A stretch of 64,000 bases of DNA from Cyclobacterium marinum DSM 745 (GCF_000222485.1 NC_015914.1:868001-932000); one strand, 5' to 3'. Numbered from the stretch's first letter, positions 28,195 to 38,106 are shown. The notes: generated from the sequence alone by a model not told the origin. Program-made: numbers and translations.

Positions 28195-29166
28195 ATAATC
28201 ATTTCAATTTTCATTATTAAGGCCTTGTCGTACAACAAGGCCTTTTTTTTTATTTTTTATCAGCATAATTTATTTTAATCTTAACCACTGTCAACAAAAA
28301 CCAATAAGCCTAAATGATTTCCTCTCTTCTCCCCCTCATGAAAGGAAGAACGCCTACCATTATAATGCTCGCCAAGCACCAATCAGCCTATATTATTATA
28401 GATTTAGAATCCATTTCGATACCTATCCACCACAGTAGTTAATAATGGACATGATCCTTATTGGTTAAAAATTTATAGGGCAATCGACACAAAACAACAT
28501 TAATAGATATGTTTGGCCCCAAGCACTCAATCACCAAGGTATTTGATTTACCTTATAACTTAGACCAATCATAGGCTGTAACCTGCAGTGTTGAGGCTTT
28601 TTAATCCGAGAAAGGCATTACCAACCCCACCCTTTATTTGCTCAAAACTAATAAGTTACACACCTACAATTGCTTGAATCTCTTTTTTAAAATTTTATCC
28701 TACCATCATCTCCTTACCTAACTTCTTATACTTCACATCCATTGAATCAGTATAATTTTAAATAAATCATCAAATTATTTGAATACATTAAAAATTAATT
28801 AAAAAAGTAAAAAAAATTAAAAAAAAATTTTAGACCCTATTTTTTAGATCACCAACAAAATTCAGCTTGCCAAAAGCAATATACTTTTCACCTATTGAAA
28901 TAATTCAATTACCCAGCACTATACTCGGGGACTTCACCATGCCCTAAGGTTTGCAAAATAAAATATTATACTTTTTATTATTGAAATGATATTCATTTTT
29001 AGAATTTCATTTTGATATATACGAAAATCAAAAAACAAGATTCTTTTAATCAAAATACTATTTTGAGACTTCGTAAATCAAAAAAAGTAGGACAAAATTA
29101 ACAAGCAGCAAAATTAAACAGCCACTTGTGAAAACGATAAGAATATTAACTTAAAACTACATTACC
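28195..29166. other. 972-base gene-free region between the two giant paralogues
   Basis: After a strong terminator (28219-28250) the rest is AT-rich with no open frame of useful length, no tRNA and no mobile-element end. The terminator plus this long region suggests the second paralogue has its own promoter. A run of A-rich tracts near 28800-28830 may bend DNA. I see no sequence clearly shared with the leader of copy 1 beyond short AT motifs. Confidence 0.5.
28219..28250 (+). terminator. Terminator after giant protein copy 1
   Basis: AAGGCCTTGT (28219-28228) pairs exactly with ACAAGGCCTT (28235-28244) around a six-base loop, and a long T-run follows. Confidence 0.92.
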
Positions 29167-32100
29167 ATGAAAGCGTTACTTTTCTCCATTTCCTTTCTGA
29201 TTTTTTTGGCAACTCCACTTTCAACTATTTTTGCGGCCAATTATTATGTTTCTCAGGAAAAAGGAAATGACAATCGTTCTTTAACTGAAGCACAAAACCC
29301 TGCTACCCCATGGAAATCAATTGATAAAGTCAATTCCCTTTTCAATTACCTTAAGCCAGGAGATGCAATTTTATTCAATAGAGGCGAAACTTTCTATGGT
29401 ACCCTGCATATCAGTGCATCAGGGTCTTCTAGCATGCCAATAAAAATAGGAGCTTATGGCTCTGGTGCTAAGCCAGTCATCACTTCTTTGAAAACTATTA
29501 GTGGATGGAAGGCTATAGGCAACGGTATTTATGAAAGCAATTCATCTATCAATACCAATACTGTTCAGGTGCTCTTGATCAATGGAGAGAGCCATGAGTT
29601 GGGAAGGTACCCTAACAGTGAAAATGAAAATGAAGGCTATTTGAATATTGACGATGTAAGTGGTAACTATTTGCTTTCAAGTAACGAATTAGGTGGATCT
29701 TCTACCTGGAACGGAGGAGAAGTAGTAATTAAAAAGAACCAATGGATCATCGATACTCACCAAATATCGTCACATAGCGGAAATCAAATTCGTTACAATG
29801 GAAACATCAGTGCTTATACTGCTCAAAAAGATTACGGTTTTTTCATTCAAAACCATATAAAAACCCTTGATGCCTTTGGAGAATGGTATTTCAACCCTTC
29901 AACAAAAAAAATAAATATTTACTTCGGGAACAGTAATCCTTCTTCTTTTAAGGTAGAGGTTAGCACTCTAGACAATTTACTTATTAAAGATTATAGAGAT
30001 GCTTATATTACAATTGAAAACATCAATTTTAAAGGTGCTAACAAAAGCACCATCAAATTAGAAGGAGGAAACAACATTAAAATCAATGATTCTGAAATTA
30101 ACTTTTCAGGAGAAAACGGCATTCTTGCCTTAGAAGTAGTGGATTTGTTGGTAGAAAGAAACATCGTCCACAACACTTATAATAACGGCATGTACTTAAG
30201 GTATGGCAATGATAATGCAATTGTCAGAGACAATGAGATTACAAAAACGGCATTAATCGCCGGTAGAACACAAAATGAAGATGCCGCTGGAATAGGTATA
30301 TTTGCTTATGGAGAGAATATTTTGGTACAAAACAATTCCATCGTAAACTCAGGGTTTAACGGTATACAGTTTAATGGCAACTATACAGTAGTCAAAAATA
30401 ATTTTGTGGATACTTTCTGCCAGATTAAAGGTGACGGTGGAGGGATTTACACGTTCGGTGGCGTTCAGTATCAAGGTTATAAGGGCCGAAAAATTGAAGG
30501 TAATATCGTAGTCAATAGTATAGGAAGTAAGGGAGGAACTCCCGACAAAGGGGTTAACTACAAACCATTGGCTGAAGGCATCTTCCTAGACGACAATTCA
30601 AACAATATTGAAATCACAGGCAACACCATTGGAAATACTGAAAATTCTGGTTTGAAAATGTCCAATGCAAACAATATCCTTGTCTCAAACAATACTTTTT
30701 TCAATTCACATTCTGCTTTAACAATTGGAAATAGCGTAATAGGAGAAGATACGAGAAACCTTAACATTGTCAATAACCAGTTTTTTGCAAAAACCTCCGA
30801 TCAAAATTCTTACTCTATCAAAACATACAAAAATGACATTGAATCCCTTGGTAGTTTTGACAAAAACTACTTTTTCAGACCACTTGGGGATGAGTTTAGT
30901 ATTGAAAATGAATACACCAAGAATAGTCAAAAAGTAGCGGCCATAGACAACCTGGAACAATGGAGCAGCAAGTTTGGTAAAGACAAAAACTCTAAAAGCA
31001 ATTCCGTAGAAATTTCTACTTATACGATAAGTAAAAAAATTGGATCTAGTCTTTATGCCAATTCTTCTTTCGACCAAAATGTAAGCGATGTATATTGTAG
31101 CAACTGCAAACAACAGTGGGAAGAGAACAGTAAAACCAACGGTGGAGCGCTTAAAGTTACCGGTTCAGGATCAAGTGCCGTAAAGATTGTATTGGGTCAA
31201 TTAAAGAAAGACAAAACCTATTTATTAAAATTCAATGCTTTAGCCAATAAAGTAGGGAACATATCGACTTACTTAAGGTACACTGGTACTCCATGGGAAA
31301 AATTATCTGCCATGACTACCTTTGAAATAAACACTAGTCTCAATGGTTTTGAGGTACTTGTTTCCCCATATGCAGATGTGGATGATGTATCACTTTTGAT
31401 CACTTCTACTGAAGAGAACTTTTCCTATTGGCTAGATGACTTGGAGTTTGTGGAAGTAGAGGCATCCTTTATTAATCCTGATGAAGAAATTTTATTTGAA
31501 TACAATCCTACTAAAAACAGCAAGACTATAGCTTTACCTGGTGAGTACGTGAACGCCAAATTGGAGAAATTTTCGGGAAAGGTAACCATTCCGGCTTATG
31601 GTTCAGTAGTACTTATCCGAATAGCTACAGAATTTGATTCTGAGGAAAAAATTGAAGAAACTAAAACCCCTGAAATCAAATTGGCTATTCAAGAAGATAT
31701 TTCAGAGATAACTGAAGGTGATGATGTTACCTTGAATAGTGAAATCAGCAATCTAGACAGTCATATCGAAAAAGTAGATTTTTATTGTGGATTAAAGTTG
31801 GTCGGTACTTGTGACGAACTACCTTACCAGGCCATTATCACAGAAATTCCAGCCGGAGAAAACTATGTTTGGGCTACTGTTACCGACAAAGAAGGAAATG
31901 TAAGTACATCTACAGAAATAGCATTTACGGTTAAAAACAAAGTGATTGAAGTAGATGAAAAAATTCCTGTTGATAATGTATCAGAAGTAGCAACAGAGGG
32001 TGTTTATTACCACGTTGGCTACAATGGTACAGTCACCTATGAAGACCTGGAATTCGAGGCGATAAACAAAGAATTCATCAAATCAACGGGAGTGAATGTG

Positions 32101-33831
32101 GCGACCAAAGCATCAGGAAGTGATGAAGTAATTTTTCAAACTGAGATGTTCAACAAAAACCTCAAATTTGAAATTCCTTTGGAAAATGGCGTCTATAACA
32201 TCAGTACTTACCACAACGAAATGTATTTTGGTAACGATGGAAAATATGAAAGAGCCGGACTAAGGGTATTTGACATTTCAATTGAAGGAAACATTGTAAA
32301 GAAAGACTTTGATATTTTTCTTGAAAGCAAAAACCAAGAAACTGAATTAACTTTTAAATCAATTGAGATTACTGACGGAGTATTAGATCTTGAATTGAAT
32401 GCATCATCAAATAACAGTTTGATTTCCGGAATAGCTATTGTTCCTGTAGGATCAGCAATAATTGAAATACCTTCTGTAGAAGTCCCCGATTCTTCAGACA
32501 AACCAGCAGGAATGGCCATCCATCTTAATACAAGTTATAAAGATGCAGTCACTTTCCAGAATACAGTCTTTGAGACTGGAACAGATTATATCAAAACCTC
32601 AAAATCTAATACTTCAACGAATTCAAGCGCAAGCAACGACAAAATCTTTCAAGCTGAAAGATACGCTGCCACATTGGATTTCTTAATACCTGTTGAGAAT
32701 GGAACCTATACTGTTAAAACTTACCACAATGAGTTATACTTCGGTAAAGGTGGTTCAACTGCTAGAGTAGGTAAAAGAGTATTCGACATATTTCTGGAGG
32801 ATAATTTGGTCATGGAAAATTTTGACATCTTTTCCTATAACAATAACCAACAGACAATCCTTACTTTTGAAGGTATTAAAGTAGTAGACGGGGCTTTGGA
32901 CCTAAGCTTGATTGCCAGTTCCAATAATGCGTCAATTTCTGGTATTTCTATTATTAAAGAATCAGAAGAAATAAATCAATCTACCGAATCGGAGCATCTT
33001 TTCTTTTTAAATACCGGTGACAATTCAAATGCTACCTTAAATGGGATTACATATCTGGCGGAGACCAGTACAGAAAGATTCTACAATGACGGTACAAACA
33101 GTTATAAAAATGAGATAACCAATGTCGGCGCGCTTTTTCAAACAGAGAGAAGTGGGAAAAATTTGAAATATACTATTCCTGTACCAAATGGAACCTACAC
33201 TGTCTTTACTATGCATCATGAGCTCTGGTTTGGGCATGCCGGAAGTGCGGCTCAAGCCGGAAAAAGGGTTTACGATATATCTATACAAGGCGATGTATTG
33301 AAAAGTGATTTTGATTTATTTGTTGAAAACAACAATGCACCCACCATGCTTTCCTTTGAAAATATAATCGTTACAGATGGTGAATTAATTTTGGAAATGG
33401 ATGCCAAGGTAAATAATGCAAGTATATCTGGAATTGCCATTATAGGAAAAGCTGCGAAAAGTACTGAAATAGCTGCCAATTTGAGAACTGCTCAAGAATC
33501 CTTTAACAGAGGATATAAGGAAATGTATAACAGGGGCTATAAAGAAATGGATATTGAAACAGAAATAAGCAGTACGGATGAAATACGAATCTTCCCTAAT
33601 CCTGCTAAAGGGCGAGCAACTCTTGAGCTGAATACTGAGATTGGTCAAGGTAGAGTCATCATTCACAATATGAATGGCCAATTGGTAAGTCATTTTGATT
33701 TGGAAAGCATCAAAACGTCTAAAAATCAATTCAATGTACCACTTGAGAATCTATCTCAAGGCATCTATCTTGTTAGCATAAGCAATGAACAAACAATCAT
33801 CAACAAACAACGACTAATCGTTAATCCGTAG
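29167..33831 (+). CDS. Giant secreted beta-helix/malectin protein with T9SS sorting domain (copy 2)
   Basis: Protein of 1,554 residues with the same domain order as copy 1: signal peptide (1-24), beta-helix (about 25-615), jelly-roll domain (about 623-768, 'YCSNCKQQWEENS' to 'YWLDDLEF'), Ig-like domain (about 838-923), three malectin-like domains (about 945-1095, 1114-1265 and 1276-1428) and a T9SS type A sorting domain (from 'IRIFPNPAKGRATLELNT', about 1473 to the end). Conserved blocks such as 'NPATPWKSIDKVNS', 'LKPGDAI' and 'GAYGSGAKPVITS' align with copy 1 throughout. Between the last malectin domain and the sorting domain sits a short duplicated motif, NRGYKEM twice in tandem, absent from copy 1. 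It probably acts at the cell surface or outside the cell on a glycan. Catalytic residues were not identified. Confidence 0.85.
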   Translation: MKALLFSISFLIFLATPLSTIFAANYYVSQEKGNDNRSLTEAQNPATPWKSIDKVNSLFNYLKPGDAILFNRGETFYGTLHISASGSSSMPIKIGAYGSGAKPVITSLKTISGWKAIGNGIYESNSSINTNTVQVLLINGESHELGRYPNSENENEGYLNIDDVSGNYLLSSNELGGSSTWNGGEVVIKKNQWIIDTHQISSHSGNQIRYNGNISAYTAQKDYGFFIQNHIKTLDAFGEWYFNPSTKKINIYFGNSNPSSFKVEVSTLDNLLIKDYRDAYITIENINFKGANKSTIKLEGGNNIKINDSEINFSGENGILALEVVDLLVERNIVHNTYNNGMYLRYGNDNAIVRDNEITKTALIAGRTQNEDAAGIGIFAYGENILVQNNSIVNSGFNGIQFNGNYTVVKNNFVDTFCQIKGDGGGIYTFGGVQYQGYKGRKIEGNIVVNSIGSKGGTPDKGVNYKPLAEGIFLDDNSNNIEITGNTIGNTENSGLKMSNANNILVSNNTFFNSHSALTIGNSVIGEDTRNLNIVNNQFFAKTSDQNSYSIKTYKNDIESLGSFDKNYFFRPLGDEFSIENEYTKNSQKVAAIDNLEQWSSKFGKDKNSKSNSVEISTYTISKKIGSSLYANSSFDQNVSDVYCSNCKQQWEENSKTNGGALKVTGSGSSAVKIVLGQLKKDKTYLLKFNALANKVGNISTYLRYTGTPWEKLSAMTTFEINTSLNGFEVLVSPYADVDDVSLLITSTEENFSYWLDDLEFVEVEASFINPDEEILFEYNPTKNSKTIALPGEYVNAKLEKFSGKVTIPAYGSVVLIRIATEFDSEEKIEETKTPEIKLAIQEDISEITEGDDVTLNSEISNLDSHIEKVDFYCGLKLVGTCDELPYQAIITEIPAGENYVWATVTDKEGNVSTSTEIAFTVKNKVIEVDEKIPVDNVSEVATEGVYYHVGYNGTVTYEDLEFEAINKEFIKSTGVNVATKASGSDEVIFQTEMFNKNLKFEIPLENGVYNISTYHNEMYFGNDGKYERAGLRVFDISIEGNIVKKDFDIFLESKNQETELTFKSIEITDGVLDLELNASSNNSLISGIAIVPVGSAIIEIPSVEVPDSSDKPAGMAIHLNTSYKDAVTFQNTVFETGTDYIKTSKSNTSTNSSASNDKIFQAERYAATLDFLIPVENGTYTVKTYHNELYFGKGGSTARVGKRVFDIFLEDNLVMENFDIFSYNNNQQTILTFEGIKVVDGALDLSLIASSNNASISGISIIKESEEINQSTESEHLFFLNTGDNSNATLNGITYLAETSTERFYNDGTNSYKNEITNVGALFQTERSGKNLKYTIPVPNGTYTVFTMHHELWFGHAGSAAQAGKRVYDISIQGDVLKSDFDLFVENNNAPTMLSFENIIVTDGELILEMDAKVNNASISGIAIIGKAAKSTEIAANLRTAQESFNRGYKEMYNRGYKEMDIETEISSTDEIRIFPNPAKGRATLELNTEIGQGRVIIHNMNGQLVSHFDLESIKTSKNQFNVPLENLSQGIYLVSISNEQTIINKQRLIVNP
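33508..33552 (+). repeat. In-frame tandem repeat (F/Y)NRGYKEM
   Basis: Two eight-residue units encode FNRGYKEM then YNRGYKEM in the linker before the sorting domain of copy 2. The units differ at several third codon positions (AGA/AGG, GGA/GGC, AAG/AAA), so they are not a very recent slippage product. Confidence 0.8.
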
Positions 33832-33850
33832 ATTTAATAATCATCTTACA

Positions 33851-33889
33851 AAAAATAGGGCCTCTGACATATTCAGGTGCCCTATTTTT
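33851..33889 (+). terminator. Terminator after giant protein copy 2
   Basis: AAAAATAGGGC (33851-33861) pairs with GCCCTATTTTT (33879-33889), and an inner CTGA/TCAG pairing extends the stem. It follows the stop codon by 19 bases. Confidence 0.88.
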
Positions 33890-33891
33890 AT

Positions 33892-33917
33892 AAAAAAACA
33901 CCTCCGAATGAAGGTGT
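33892..33917 (-). terminator. Terminator of the EPS transcript on the minus strand
   Basis: ACACCT (33898-33903) pairs with AGGTGT (33912-33917). On the minus strand the hairpin is followed by seven T. It lies 43 bases past the last glycosyltransferase stop and back to back with the plus-strand terminator. Confidence 0.75.
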
Positions 33918-33959
33918 AAGAAAGTTGATATTTTCACTGATAATTTATAGCCTAACTAT

Positions 33960-35075
33960 TTATCCTTTATGTTTGCGCTTGAGCACGGTCTTGAATACCT
34001 CTGCCATTTGGTTTGCAAAATTTTGAATGTTATACTTTTGCAAATGAAGTTGTTTTGCTTTTTTTCCCATAGCCTCAAGATCAGTTTCCTCTCCTACCAT
34101 TTGCAAAAGTTTTTTATTCCAACCTTCAGGAGTGTTGTCATATACCCAAAGCCCGATTTGTTCGTTTTCAATATCAATATCTAAAAACGAATGTTGGGTC
34201 ATCAGCACCGGCTTACCAACAGCCATGGCATCCAATAAAACAGTTAGTCCGTAGGTATTCCCTTTTTTTCTGATTTCTTCTTTTAAGGGGATGATGATAA
34301 ATGAAGAATTAACATATTCTTCTAATAACTGATCATAGGGCACCCAGGAAGTATCAACAGTAACATTGGGTGGTAGATGAGTAGAGGCAGGGATTGTATT
34401 AGGTGTACAATAAATTTTTAGGTTAATCGGAATATTTTCAAAAGCTTTGATAAGTATGTCATAATCTCTGTCCGCTGTACCTGCACAAACGGCATAGGGT
34501 AAATCATCCTTTTTCTTTATCGTTTTTATATTTTTATAAAAATCCACATCAGCTCCCCAACTCACGGAGAAACATTTATTCTCTTTTTCAAATTGATTGT
34601 ATTTTAGGTCCTTTTGGGTTTTTAGCATCAAATTTTTAGAAAAAAAAGCAAAGGCATCTATTTGTCGGAGGTGCTTTACTCCCAGTTTATTCAAAATTGA
34701 ATTTTTGTTTTTATAATAAATAAAATTTTGATGGGCTAAGCCTACTACAGGAATCTTAAGCAAGCCGAAAATTTTTAAAAGCGTGAATAACTTACTAATT
34801 GAGATCGGATAAGGCATATACACAAGGTCATAATTCTTTATCATTGACAATGCCCTTACTTGCTGATCAAGAAATGGAATTTTAATAAACTTCCCCAATG
34901 TATCCAGCCAGTGGTATTTTTGATGCGGGAGAATATCAACCTGAAACTCTCCAGATTTTTCTAATTCAACTTTTCCCATCAAATAATGACTGGGATTTAT
35001 TCCATTTTTCCAATTGTCAAATATTTTTTCAAAGGAATAAGAGTTTATCAAAAGAATTTTAATTTTTCCCTTCAT
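33960..35075 (-). CDS. Glycosyltransferase, GT-B type (paralogue of 36122-37225)
   Basis: Protein of 371 residues, last gene of the EPS locus. The N-terminus 'MKGKIKILLINSYSFEKIFDNW' and the block 'YLMGKVELEKSGEFQVDILPHQKY' align closely with the glycosyltransferase two genes upstream. The C-terminal half holds 'DAMAVGKPVLMTQ', the nucleotide-sugar loop region typical of GT4-like GT-B enzymes, then a C-terminal helix. It is cytosolic and expected to add one sugar to the lipid-linked repeat unit. Donor and acceptor are unknown. It sits 13 bases after the preceding gene. Confidence 0.8.
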   Translation of the reverse strand: MKGKIKILLINSYSFEKIFDNWKNGINPSHYLMGKVELEKSGEFQVDILPHQKYHWLDTLGKFIKIPFLDQQVRALSMIKNYDLVYMPYPISISKLFTLLKIFGLLKIPVVGLAHQNFIYYKNKNSILNKLGVKHLRQIDAFAFFSKNLMLKTQKDLKYNQFEKENKCFSVSWGADVDFYKNIKTIKKKDDLPYAVCAGTADRDYDILIKAFENIPINLKIYCTPNTIPASTHLPPNVTVDTSWVPYDQLLEEYVNSSFIIIPLKEEIRKKGNTYGLTVLLDAMAVGKPVLMTQHSFLDIDIENEQIGLWVYDNTPEGWNKKLLQMVGEETDLEAMGKKAKQLHLQKYNIQNFANQMAEVFKTVLKRKHKG

Positions 35076-35088
35076 ATATCGCAGCCTA

Positions 35089-36051
35089 CTAATTGATTTC
35101 CAGTTTGTTAATATTTTCTACTATATATTGGGCAGTAGCCTTTTCGGAACACTTTTCTTTCCACCAATCAAGGGTTTTCCTATGAATTTCTTCAAGTTTA
35201 TTTTGGTCATGCAATAACTCATTAACTACCTTACATCCTTCATTCCAATCTTTTATTTGAATAAGTGGGGAGTTTTTATAAAATGGAGTGTCAGGCAAAG
35301 GCTCTGAAATAATGACACAGCCAGCTCTCATTGCTTCAAAATGCCTGAAACACTCTGTCATAAAGAAACCCTTGGGGCACAATACTATTTTTGAATCAGC
35401 AAGTACTTCTCCATATTTCTCCGGAGTAAAACCTGCTTTAAAGCCATTGTTAAAAATCAGGATTGATTTTGGGAAAAATGAACTGAAATCACTTTTTAAC
35501 TTCAACAGAAACTTTCTATAATAATCATGGGTCAATAATCTTTCTGAAGGCAACAAAAAGCCTAATTTTGAAAATACACGATAGAAATTAATTCTATTCA
35601 TATTTAAATTCCCTCTAAAAAAAACATTGTATTTCCGATCCTTAATTGGCTTATTGGGCAATTCAGGAACTGCATTTACATAGCCCAATGCCAGCGGAAA
35701 AACGTTCTTCGCCACAGCTTTCATACCAATATAGGACTTAAAAACCGCAAAATATTTATCGGAAAAACAACTGGGGTCCAAACCCCTTTCATCTGAAAAA
35801 TAAAGAAGAATTTTCTTTTTATCGGACTTATAATCCCCACTAGGTGGCATAATGTCAGTACCTAAATCCGGAGTTCTTTTATTCACCCGATGATTTGAAT
35901 AAATAAAAAATTCAAATTCATCAAATCTTTCTAAAAGAAGTCCCTTTAATTCCTCTATCACATTTTTTATAAACCTAGATTCATTCAACTCCTCAAATCG
36001 ATAATCTGACTTGTCCTCAATTGAAACATTGGTTAAACCAAACAATTTCAT
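35089..36051 (-). CDS. Exostosin-like glycosyltransferase
   Basis: Protein of 320 residues without signal or membrane segments. The C-terminal half contains 'KYGEVLADSKIVLCPKGFFMTECFRHFEAMRAGCVIISE', which is the pattern of exostosin/GT47-like or related GT-B transferases where a glutamate and the 'EAMRAGC' loop bind the nucleotide sugar. It lies between the two paralogous GT-B genes. Family assignment is moderate; sugar specificity cannot be read from the sequence. Confidence 0.72.
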   Translation of the reverse strand: MKLFGLTNVSIEDKSDYRFEELNESRFIKNVIEELKGLLLERFDEFEFFIYSNHRVNKRTPDLGTDIMPPSGDYKSDKKKILLYFSDERGLDPSCFSDKYFAVFKSYIGMKAVAKNVFPLALGYVNAVPELPNKPIKDRKYNVFFRGNLNMNRINFYRVFSKLGFLLPSERLLTHDYYRKFLLKLKSDFSSFFPKSILIFNNGFKAGFTPEKYGEVLADSKIVLCPKGFFMTECFRHFEAMRAGCVIISEPLPDTPFYKNSPLIQIKDWNEGCKVVNELLHDQNKLEEIHRKTLDWWKEKCSEKATAQYIVENINKLEIN

Positions 36052-36121
36052 ACCTTAAATTTCTGTTTACTAATTAAAAATGTTAAATAGATTCTAGGCT
36101 TCAAACAATATCCCAATATAA

Positions 36122-37225
36122 CTATCTTAAAGGAATTTTGAGAACAGCCTTCTCCAATTTTTCTCCAAATAATTCAGCATTGAATTTTCCTTTATACACA
36201 GCCTTTGCTTGATCACTCATCCTTTGGAAAACTGCCTTATCATTTGCTATTAGTTCAACGGCATCAATCCAACCCTGAACATCACCTTTGCCAACAGTTA
36301 TGCCAAAACCTTCTTTGGCGGCATCAATATTAATGCATGGGTTTTCAGTAATAACAGTTGGTTTCCCTAAAGCAACCACATCTTGTAGACTCGTCATCCC
36401 TTGACACCCTTCTTGAACTAGAGGATATTTTAAAGGAATCAATATGGCAATCGACTCTTTATAAAATTTGAGCAATTGCTCATATGGAATAAAAGAAGCA
36501 TTAATGCTCACATTTGGAGGAAGCGAATCTACTTGAGGTTTAGATTTTGGTGTACAAAATATTTTAAGCTGATGCTCCATCTTTTTAAAAGCCTCAATTA
36601 ACGTGACATAATCCCTTGAGGTATGACCTGCACTAATAAAATAATTTAATTTATCCCCTTCTTTGTTCGTTATTTTATTATAAAACTTAGTATCAGGCCC
36701 CCATTGGGCGGTATCAATTTTGTCCAATTGATCTTTGTCTGTTATGTTTAATGATTTTACTGCAATCTCTTTTAGCTTTTCACTTAGAAAAATGATTCCA
36801 TCGTATTGAAATAAAAACTTTTTACTTAACCACCTATAAAATTTATTCGTAGAATTTGTCTTCATAAATGGCTGATGTATGGTTACTAAAATAGGTTTTC
36901 TGTAAATACCTAATAGTTTCAATACAATCAATAACCTGGTATTGGACAAAGAATAGGGAGCATATAAAATATCATAATGCTTCCCATAAAACAATATTCT
37001 CAATTGTTGGTCAAGGTGTTTAACTTTAAAAACATTGCCAATTTTATTTAGAATGCGGTATTTTTCATGTGGAAATATTTCAACTTCCACTTTTCCTCTT
37101 TTTTCCAACTCTACTTTTCCCCAAACATGATGACTTCCACTTTCACCCTTTTCCCAAAGATGATAGGCCTTTTCCATGTTATAATTATTGACTAAAAGCA
37201 ATCTTGGTTTCTCCTTGACTTTCAA
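36122..37225 (-). CDS. Glycosyltransferase, GT-B type, with TTG start
   Basis: Protein of 367 residues. The only start that keeps the conserved 'KPRLLLVNNYNMEK' strand is a TTG at 37225, with an in-frame stop just upstream; the paralogue at 33960-35075 has an ATG at the aligned position, which supports it. Shared blocks include 'GKVELEKRGKVEVEIFPHEKY' and 'LDQQLRIL'. The C-terminal donor site region reads 'DVVALGKPTVITENPCINID'. A cytosolic EPS glycosyltransferase; specificity unknown. The 21-base gap to the WecG/TagA-like gene suggests co-transcription. Confidence 0.8.
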   Translation of the reverse strand: MKVKEKPRLLLVNNYNMEKAYHLWEKGESGSHHVWGKVELEKRGKVEVEIFPHEKYRILNKIGNVFKVKHLDQQLRILFYGKHYDILYAPYSLSNTRLLIVLKLLGIYRKPILVTIHQPFMKTNSTNKFYRWLSKKFLFQYDGIIFLSEKLKEIAVKSLNITDKDQLDKIDTAQWGPDTKFYNKITNKEGDKLNYFISAGHTSRDYVTLIEAFKKMEHQLKIFCTPKSKPQVDSLPPNVSINASFIPYEQLLKFYKESIAILIPLKYPLVQEGCQGMTSLQDVVALGKPTVITENPCINIDAAKEGFGITVGKGDVQGWIDAVELIANDKAVFQRMSDQAKAVYKGKFNAELFGEKLEKAVLKIPLR

Positions 37226-37246
37226 TAGCTCGATGGTTAGGTTATA

Positions 37247-38008
37247 CTAGGTTTTGCTTTTATTTGTAGGAAAAAACCGTTCCGTGACAAGTAATTTCAC
37301 AAAGGCAATATTAGTTGTAAGATAGCGCTTCCACATTCGCCCAGGTTCTTGCATGGTACGATAAAACCATTCTAGGCAAATATTTTGCATCCATACCGGA
37401 GCCCTTTTTACCTTACCTGAGACCACATCAAAGCTACCTCCAACCCCCATAATAAAGGGCACATTCATTACATCCTTGTATTTATTTAGGAAAATTTCTT
37501 TTTTTGGAGAACTCATGGCCACAAATAAGATATCTGCTTTGGAATCCCTAATCTGCTTAGCAATTCCTAACTCTTCTTCTTTTCCAAAATAGCCATTCCT
37601 ATAACCTGCAATAATCTCAGGTGAATATTTGTCTGAATAAATTTTTACCACTTTATTTACAACATCTTCTTTGGCTCCAAGAAAAAATATCTTGTAATTT
37701 TCCCTAGCGGCCAGAGCAACTAAATTATCCATTAGGTCTATGCCAGCAACTCTTTCCGGCAAATACTCCTTAAGAAATTTTGCTGCCCACACAATGGATT
37801 GACCATCTGCATTAATAATATCACACTCAACTATTGATGCTTTTAATTCAGGATCCTTTTGGGCATTTACTAGTTTGGCTGCATTCACTACAACATGATG
37901 TAAATTTTCTTTTCTCCTGATGCTTTGATCTATCAATGCAACTGTTTCATCCATCGTTAAGGAGTCTACAGGGACATTACAAATACTAATTCTTTTTACC
38001 TCTTTCAT
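37247..38008 (-). CDS. WecG/TagA/CpsF-family (GT26) glycosyltransferase
   Basis: Protein of 253 residues from the ATG at 38008; the frame continues to 38092 but the extra segment is not family-like. 'VVNAAKLVNAQKD', 'IINADGQSIVWAAKFL' and 'RVAGIDLMDNLV' are the GT26 signature blocks, the NADG aspartate being the likely catalytic base. 'ILFVAMSSPKKEIF' and the C-terminal 'RAPVWMQNICLEWFYRTMQEP' complete the fold. Members add N-acetylmannosamine, N-acetylmannosaminuronic acid or glucose to lipid-linked intermediates in teichoic acid, ECA or capsule synthesis, at the inner face of the membrane. Confidence 0.9.
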   Translation of the reverse strand: MKEVKRISICNVPVDSLTMDETVALIDQSIRRKENLHHVVVNAAKLVNAQKDPELKASIVECDIINADGQSIVWAAKFLKEYLPERVAGIDLMDNLVALAARENYKIFFLGAKEDVVNKVVKIYSDKYSPEIIAGYRNGYFGKEEELGIAKQIRDSKADILFVAMSSPKKEIFLNKYKDVMNVPFIMGVGGSFDVVSGKVKRAPVWMQNICLEWFYRTMQEPGRMWKRYLTTNIAFVKLLVTERFFPTNKSKT

Positions 38009-38106
38009 CAGACTTAAGTTTTTATAATCTAAACAATCTATTAATTGAATTACTCTGGGTTTACTATAAAAATATGGTATATGGATAATCAATTACCATC
38101 ACTACC

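Noticed and set aside
28195..29166. Possible pseudogene or mobile-element remnant between the giant genes
   Set aside because: No inverted terminal repeats, no recognisable transposase fragment and no decayed reading frame were seen in any frame.
30558..31113. Minus-strand open frames inside giant protein copy 2
   Set aside because: They are shadows caused by Asn/Ser-rich codon use on the plus strand and lack start context or domain features.
15420..33831. Polysaccharide-utilisation locus covering the lyase and giant proteins
   Set aside because: No SusC/SusD pair, hybrid two-component regulator or sulfatase is present, and the genes are split by housekeeping and transport genes.
38009..38092. 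N-terminal extension of the WecG/TagA-like gene
   Set aside because: The family begins at the internal methionine; the extension has no conserved feature.
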